The notes beneath the pieces are model-generated. The model was not told the origin of the DNA, ran no database searches, and saw only the letters and a program-made list of their open reading frames with translations. The position numbers and the translations under genes are program-made. From NCBI RefSeq assembly GCF_000090795.2, contig NW_003546435.1, positions 103,649 to 167,648 on the forward strand: a DNA stretch of 64,000 bases, in the 5' to 3' direction. The DNA is from Amphimedon queenslandica. Its lineage: Eukaryota > Porifera > Demospongiae > Haplosclerida > Niphatidae. Of the stretch, positions 58,801 through 64,000 are shown in pieces; the first letter of the stretch is position 1, and each line of letters starts with the position of its first letter.

Positions 58801-61800
58801 ACATAAGTGGCAATTAACAGTGCAAAACACTATATAAGCTTCTTGATAGTTCAGTGATTTTTTTCATCGGAGCACTTCTCTGGGAGTTACAGTATATGTA
58901 TGTTGTATTTTAAATGAAAAAAAGTAAAAATCTTATTGTCAGAAGTATAACACCCTACATAGTTTTTTTACTGAGGAACAATACAATTAAATAGCATTAT
59001 TGCTATTCCCATGCAGAAGTTTCGAGTTCTTTCATTTACTCTATTATCTACATGTATGATCTTTAAGCCACACCTCTGTTAGTAATGGCAATCTTAGCTG
59101 CTTGTATTTTTGATGCATAAATTATTTGATGTACTTCTTATGCATTACCCCTAAATAAAATTTACCGTATACCAGTTTATTTTCATAGTAAAAAGTTTTT
59201 GCAAATCTTGCATTTTTATGATTTTGCAGCATTAATTTTTGTGAATAGCTTGCAGCAGCACGTGGTAATGGAGGTGCAAAATTTTGGGGTGGAAAAATTT
59301 CTTGACTGAGCAAGAAACCGCGAAATTTGCAGAAATAAACCAGTATACCGTATCAAGGCATTAGTATCTGTACCATCATAGTTTGTGTTAGTTTTTATAG
59401 CTCTCTTGATTGGAGTCTGAGTGTGGTTATAAATACAACATGTATGTGCAGAACATGCACTATTAACATGTAAATACATGTAGCACAATTTGTTGCTTTT
59501 ACTAGTGCATAAATGTATGAGCAAATGTGGTGAGTCCATCACTGCAGCGAGCCCACGCACCCTAAGTGCCTTACTTGATGTTCAGATAATATTTAATTTT
59601 AGTGACTTTCATGCATGTGTATATGTTATTGCTCTTCTGATTTGTTATAGATGATATTGTTCTTAAAAAATGGAAGTATGCAGAGATAAGTGACCTTCTT
59701 CAAATGCAGCTGGCAGTAATGCCTGGTGAGTCTGTTGTTGGTTTATTATTGTTATAATAGTTATATTTATGTAGTCTATAAACATACATGTAATTGGGTA
59801 GTTGTACATAAATCCATTGAAATGAAACCATAATGAAAATACAATTTTTTGTGTTGGTCACCCTTTAAGCTTTTTGAATGCACTTGCATCAGATCCCTCG
59901 TTTGAATGCCACTGTTGGCTAAGTTTTATTTTATTTTAAAAATATTTATTGAGGTCCAAATGTCATTTTAAGAAAAATATGCCCTGGCTTTTATTTGAGG
60001 AAATATGGTACATCTACAGTAGTTGTATTTGTTTTAAAAAACTGTTGTGCTCAAAACTCATACTCCCCGATCTTTTGTGGTCCATAGTAAATTTTACTTT
60101 GATTGCATATTGCTGGTTGGTGATGACTTGCCCTAAATATATAATGCATGTATAGTGAACTTATGCCTCATGCATCGATCATTATCATCATTCAACGCAA
60201 GGTAAATTTAAAATGAATAGGCAGCCGATTTTATACTATGTATTTGCCTCGTATTGTATGAGGTATGAGTTTACTTTCAGTATTTGGTTCATGAAGTACA
60301 TATCAAATTGCAACACACAGAGTTCAAACTCTATCTTCATTTTGATAGCAACGTTTGTGCATTATAAAATGCAATGGAATGACCTAACTTTTTGCTGTAA
60401 AGCATACCACATAATCAGTGGTGGAATTTATGGCCCACCTGTTTGTCCTGTTCCTAAATAAATTAATGACATGTAAGACCACTACTGTTGAATTGTGTTC
60501 ATGAAAATGAAAAATTAAGCTAAAACATCTTGTTACACTGTATGCAAGATGGAGATGTTCAGCTTGTGTGGCAAGTTGAGTTTTGTGTTCTAGAATAGTA
60601 TACTTTATAGAAAGTTATATTTTGGCACTTCATTTTTGGTTTTGGTAATTAAAAGTTAAAACCCACGAAACCATGTAAACTGTCAGCCACAAAAATTGTT
60701 TTTAAAGGCAGATTTTTAATCAATTGTGTGGGCGATTCTACCTTTTCCATTTGACTCATGCTTTATGTAACCTTAACTGAATGCTGATTTTTCTCTTGAC
60801 CGACCTCTTAATTCATGGGCCAACACAACATACATGTACATGTATTATTTAGGCAATAGCCTTTATGTAGGATTTAGGGAGATTTTTTGAGATGGTGCAT
60901 GGCCATTTTGAAATGCTTGTATAACTCTTTTATCTTACGTTGTACAGTCTTATCAGTGGCTTTGATATGTTCTCCTTCACTGAGGAAATCTTCTTAAGTG
61001 GACTGAGTGATGTAATGTAGCGGGAGCATTTCTGGAGAATAGGCACAAGTTCAAAATAATTTTGTGCATCTTCTTTTGCCACAATGATCTTTTAATCTAG
61101 AGAACTACTCGATTTGGCTTATATGCACATGATTCTTTTTGCTTGTTCAAGAAGCACAAAGGTGGTTTCAAAGAAATCAAACAGAAAACAAAATGAAGGA
61201 CAAAATTTAGCTGGAGATGACCCATGGCTTTTGGTTTGATGCCATTTTAATAATAAGCGCATGATCAGCATAAATTTACAATGTACATTTTGTAATTATA
61301 GCCTAACCACAGAATGTAGATAATGTATTTAAAAAAAGAGAAAGGAAACAAGCAAGTAATTAACATTACTAATAGGAAATAGTAGGATTGAATTTGGAAA
61401 AAAGGAAGGAAACAGGAGGGTACTTGTAAACTTGTGTGGTAGCAAATCCTATACCTGCATGTGAAAGATACATGTGAAAGCTTATTCATAGTGCTAGGTA
61501 TCATAGTGGCTGTGTGAATAATTACTGAGCTTTTGGGTAATATAATTGCAGTGGTTTTACCATGCCAGTTTGTAAGTTTTCCATATTTAATGTTTTTTAG
61601 AATTTACTCGTTACTTTGTATTTCATGCTTTTGTAATAGAAGTGTTGCATATTTTAATTTTGTTTCATCATGTGTCATTTTGTTTGTAGGCTCCCAAGAT
61701 AATAATGGTCACTCTGTAATTGTTATTCATGCAGTAGAACAGCAGAGCTTCACTGTTTTTAATTTAGGAAAAATTTTGTGTTACCTCAAAGAAATTACAA

Positions 61801-62268
61801 GGTGAGAGATGAAAGCATCAGGTTGACTGTTTTTTTCCATGATATAATATATAGCGATCAAGTACGAAAGTTTGGTTTTACTATATTGGTTGATGTGAGG
61901 CAAGGGACGTGGTCTATGATCAAAAAAACTTTGGAAGTCATCAAAGTAATTTCATAGAAGAGATCAATTGTTATTATTTTATTCATTATTAAGGTTACTT
62001 TTGTTGAGTATGTTCATCAGGTCATAATTATGAAACCAAAATCTATGTGGCAGCGTGGGCGATCGTCAGTAAACTTTAGTTTTAAAAAGAGTAAATATGA
62101 CTTTAAGGTTAGCAATTGTTAAGATGCAGCAACTTTGATATGTTTTAGCAGTGCATATTGTTGGAGCATTCTGCAGACGTTTTCCATTATATATCTCGTA
62201 GCAATGTTCCTACATATCAAAATGGTGATTTTGAGTATGATCATTTTAAATGGATATCTGTTATTGAA
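55818..62268 (+). CDS. SEC14-domain protein of the TRIO/MCF2L/SESTD1 group, 5' part
   Basis: Six exons: 55818-55905, 59651-59725, 61690-61801, 61855-61945, 61994-62107, 62149-62268; phases agree and the last exon ends in an open GTGAGT donor, so the gene continues past the window. The translation is MATPVGFPSDLEREESQLSL followed by the lipid-binding SEC14/CRAL-TRIO fold. It aligns with the N-terminus of TRIO, Kalirin, MCF2L and SESTD1: AVMPGSQDNNGHSVIVIHA, GFTILVDVRQGTWSMIKKTL (TRIO GFTVIVDMRGSKWDSIKPLL), VEYVHQVIIMKPKSMWQRG, and FEYDHFKWISVIE (TRIO LEYNHEEWIEIR). In that group spectrin repeats and, except in SESTD1, RhoGEF domains follow. Which member it is cannot be told from this part. Introns 1 and 2 are 3.7 and 2.0 kb and hold several mobile elements. 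Confidence 0.8.
56219..56405. mobile_element. TTA-flanked MITE (Harbinger-like) in intron 1 of the SEC14 gene
   Basis: The terminal inverted repeats GGCTGCGTTTACACAGCAAC and GTTGCTGTGTAAACGCAGCC are exact over at least 20 bases. TTA flanks both sides (56216-56218, 56406-56408), fitting the 3-bp TWA target of PIF/Harbinger elements. 187 bp, GC-rich against the host, no coding content. Confidence 0.85.
56683..56697. repeat. Short (ATT)n microsatellite
   Basis: Five successive TTA/ATT triplets in intron 1 of the SEC14 gene. Confidence 0.7.
57370..57556. repeat. Inverted-repeat remnant in intron 1 of the SEC14 gene
   Basis: Starts GCAGGAAATTTTTAGGCCCA and ends near TTAGGCCACAAGAATTTTCT then GCTATGCGGTA; related end words to 51585-51780 and to 38690-38725 and 38930-38955. 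Non-coding. Confidence 0.5.
57772..58337. mobile_element. Mutator-like MITE, copy 1 (9-bp target duplication)
   Basis: Ends TAGTCTCGCCACGCCCCTTC and GAAGGGGCGTGGCGAGACTA are exact inverted repeats, extended inward to about 50 bp (CTACCTGCGGAGGAAGGGTC and its complement). The 9-bp TCTCTCAGC directly flanks both sides (57763-57771, 58338-58346). 566 bp. Long TIRs plus a 9-bp duplication are typical of MULE-type elements. No transposase; a frame at 57740-58000 is not a gene. Confidence 0.9.
59163..59352. repeat. Terminal-inverted-repeat element near family A
   Basis: Ends TACCGTATACCAGTTTATTT and AAATAAACCAGTATACCGTA are inverted copies. The same end word as family A but a different interior. 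In intron 1 of the SEC14 gene. Confidence 0.75.
60846..61510. mobile_element. Second copy (inverted) of the 42007-42590 element
   Basis: AACTCTTTTATCTTACGTTG (60925-60944) is the exact complement of a word at 42485-42510, TTTGGTTTGATGCCATTTTA (61231 on) complements 42400-42420, and the arm GAGGGTACTTGTAAACTTGT (61416 on) matches the 42 kb palindrome. Only one palindrome arm is clear here. Intronic, non-coding. Confidence 0.8.
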
Positions 62269-62808
62269 GTGAGTTTTATTATGTAGAAAACCTTTGTATA
62301 GGAAGATGTGTACTTGATTTCATTTGATACATTGATTGTTATTAGTTTATTATAAGCGTAATTATTAGTATTTATTACTTTATATAGTTACACAACAATG
62401 TATGTACTGTAAATTTATGGTTATTATCAATGACAGTTACAACACTGTTTGAGACTTAGGAACTGCCAATTTAGTGTTTTATTGACTCCACAATATTTAA
62501 TTTATATGTACATGTATGTGAGTGTGGTTACAAAGTGCTGACTATGAAACAGCAGAAAGTCTCGCTTGCAATAAAATAAGGCTGACCTGTTGTCCACAGT
62601 CTTTTCCTGTAGCAAAGAAGGTCAAGTAACAGATTTAAAATCTTTGGTGTAAAGGTTTTTAATCTTGATGAACTGATGGGAAATTAAGTCTTTTGCAGTT
62701 CATATAGATTTCTGTGTCAATGTACATGTACAAACTGCATGATCCTTAAATGATGTACATTAATTAATTTTTACTTCATTAAATGTATTTAGTGCCATTG
62801 TCATTCAA

Positions 62809-64000
62809 GTATAACTGCCCCCATTTTTTGAGGTATTTATTTAATTTTCTTACAATGATGGCTTGATTATAGTAATACTGTACATGTATGTCAACTTCCA
62901 TTGTTCAAAAAATATTCACTGAGATATGAGCTTTCAAAAATGCCCTTTTTGCTTCCTGCCATATTACTTCCTGTCAGTAGGGGTCGCTAAACCTGCGTCA
63001 TATAAGGCAGAGATGTAGCTAAATTAGTCTCACCCCACCCCTTCGCTACCTGCGGAGGAAGGGTCTGGAGACACTCACGCAAAAATTATGTGCAAAGAAC
63101 ATGTGTTTAGCTCTATATCATGTGACAGAAGAGACCAGCTCCGTCAAAACAGCTTAAACAGATGCTTTGCAGCTAAGAAAAGATGAGGATAGAGTCTCTT
63201 AGACATCTGTTGCAGATTTGAGAGTAGCAACTCTTCATAGAGCGCCATAGTATTTACTTTTTATTGATGACGTTTTAATGTAAACACGTGACATTACTAT
63301 TACATGTATGTCATAAGTGCAATGGCGTCATTATAGTAAGCGGCACAGTAATGCTGCTCTTAAACTTTGAGAAAGAAGTCCAGGGAGTGTTACAGGCTCC
63401 TTTCTTCCTTCATTTAGTCCTCATTCTTCATTTTTGTCTGAAACAGAGCTCTTTGGTCACATGACTTCTTGTCCTACACGTGGTTTGAGCAATCTGATTG
63501 AGACGTGAATTTCTCTGCATGAGCACACATTTTTTTACCTTGCATTTCTCCAGACCCTTCCTCCATAGGTAGCGAAGGAGCGGGGTGAGACTACAGCTAA
63601 ATCCATTGCTGCATAGGGAGAAATGATCCTTTATTCTCATGCCTAGTAATGTAATAGCACTAATTTTACAATTGGGATCATTAGCTTTCATTATTCTAAG
63701 CATGCAACTGCAAGAAAAGTTCAAATATCACTTGTAAGTGAATCTTTTTGTTTCCTATTTTGAGTCAGTTTCTTGCAGTTGCATGCTTAGAATAATGAAA
63801 GCTATTGATCCCAATTTTAAAGTTAGTGCTATTACATTACTAGGCATGAGAATAAACGATCATTTCCCCCTATGCAGCAATGGATTTAGATGCAGCTAGC
63901 TTTGCCTTGTATGACATCACGTTTAGCCAGTTCCACCGATAGAAGTATTATGGCAGAAAGAAAAAAGTGCTTTTTGAAAGCTCAACTTTCAGTGAATAAT
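62809..64000. mobile_element. Composite fold-back element, second copy, cut by the window end
   Basis: The left arm (62809-62990: GTATAACTGCCCCC, TTCACTGAGATATGAGCTTT) matches that of 34939-35115. The inner palindrome (AATGATCCTTTATTCTCATG at 63630 facing CATGAGAATAAACGATCATT at 63844) matches 35125-35430. The end CTTTTTGAAAGCTCAACTTT is the start of the right arm. Ends outside the window. Confidence 0.75.
63025..63593. mobile_element. Mutator-like MITE, copy 2, inserted in the composite element
   Basis: Ends TAGTCTCACCCCACCCCTTC and GGAGCGGGGTGAGACTA; the interior is largely co-linear with copy 1 at 57772-58337 (569 versus 566 bp). The flanks TAGCTAAAT (63016-63024) and CAGCTAAAT (63594-63602) match in eight of nine bases. 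It interrupts the fold-back element, so it is younger than that element's arrival. Confidence 0.85.

Larger units (their letters stand above)
62269..64000. other. Intron of the SEC14 gene running off the window, filled by nested elements
   Basis: After the donor at 62269 no further exon is visible. From about 62809 the stretch is the second composite fold-back copy: left arm to about 62990, interrupted by a MULE-like MITE, an inner palindrome at 63605-63895, and the start of the right arm at the window edge. Confidence 0.6.

Noticed and set aside
1-64000. Retroviral, LTR or Polinton-type element
   Set aside because: No reverse transcriptase, integrase, capsid or long direct terminal repeats were seen; all elements found are short non-coding inverted-repeat types.

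Overview
The window is animal nuclear DNA from a compact, AT-rich genome, most likely a demosponge (Amphimedon-like). This placement is inference: the genes are clearly metazoan in type (IP3-receptor-like channel, outer-dynein-arm docking protein, GRASP, importin beta-1, SLC4 transporter, MCRS1, CSN8, TAF8, TRIO-type SEC14 protein), most introns are only 40-100 bp with plain GT..AG borders, and intergenic gaps are often under 150 bp. The longer introns are packed with short palindromic, non-autonomous DNA elements and with the word TACATGTACA. I see no bacterial operons, CRISPR array or retroviral element.

Layout. 1-7310 (+): the 3' part of an IP3-receptor-like channel with an aberrant pore filter. 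8181-12653 (-): ODAD2/ARMC4. 12727-13595 (+): SPO16, the ERCC1-like meiotic crossover factor. 13621-16621 (-): a CAP-Gly, coiled-coil, EF-hand-like protein. 16751-19307 (+): GORASP (GRASP55/65). 19424-21084 (+): an unrecognised protein with about eight membrane spans. 21296-29244 (-): importin beta-1. 29478-29550 (+): tRNA-Arg(CCG). 29648-39548 (-): an SLC4 bicarbonate transporter with a 5.2-kb first intron full of nested fold-back elements. 39682-46331 (+): MCRS1. 46688-50217 (-): CSN8. 50308-55203 (+): TAF8 with two possible last exons. 55818 to beyond the window (+): a TRIO/MCF2L/SESTD1-type SEC14 domain gene.

Organisation. Four gene pairs start head to head with 73 to 133 bp between start codons (ODAD2/SPO16, CAP-Gly/GORASP, SLC4/MCRS1, CSN8/TAF8), so each pair probably shares a promoter. 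Canonical RFX X-box motifs lie in the first two of these gaps, just upstream of ODAD2 and of the CAP-Gly gene. ODAD2 is ciliary in other animals, so the X-box makes the unnamed CAP-Gly/EF-hand gene a candidate ciliary or basal-body protein. SPO16 shares ODAD2's promoter, which would fit joint use in the male germ line.

The most unusual items are the channel whose invariant GGGxGD filter is replaced, a sponge SPO16 with an apparently complete HhH2 region, the uncharacterised CAP-Gly/EF-hand protein, the orphan multi-span protein, and a rich set of palindromic elements. These include MULE-like, Harbinger-like, TTAA-flanked and TA-flanked types, one of which explains the short run of Ns at 42424-42433. 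Exon borders were read by eye from splice signals and frame continuity. They were checked by phase arithmetic for SPO16, GORASP, the multi-span gene, SLC4, MCRS1, CSN8 and TAF8.
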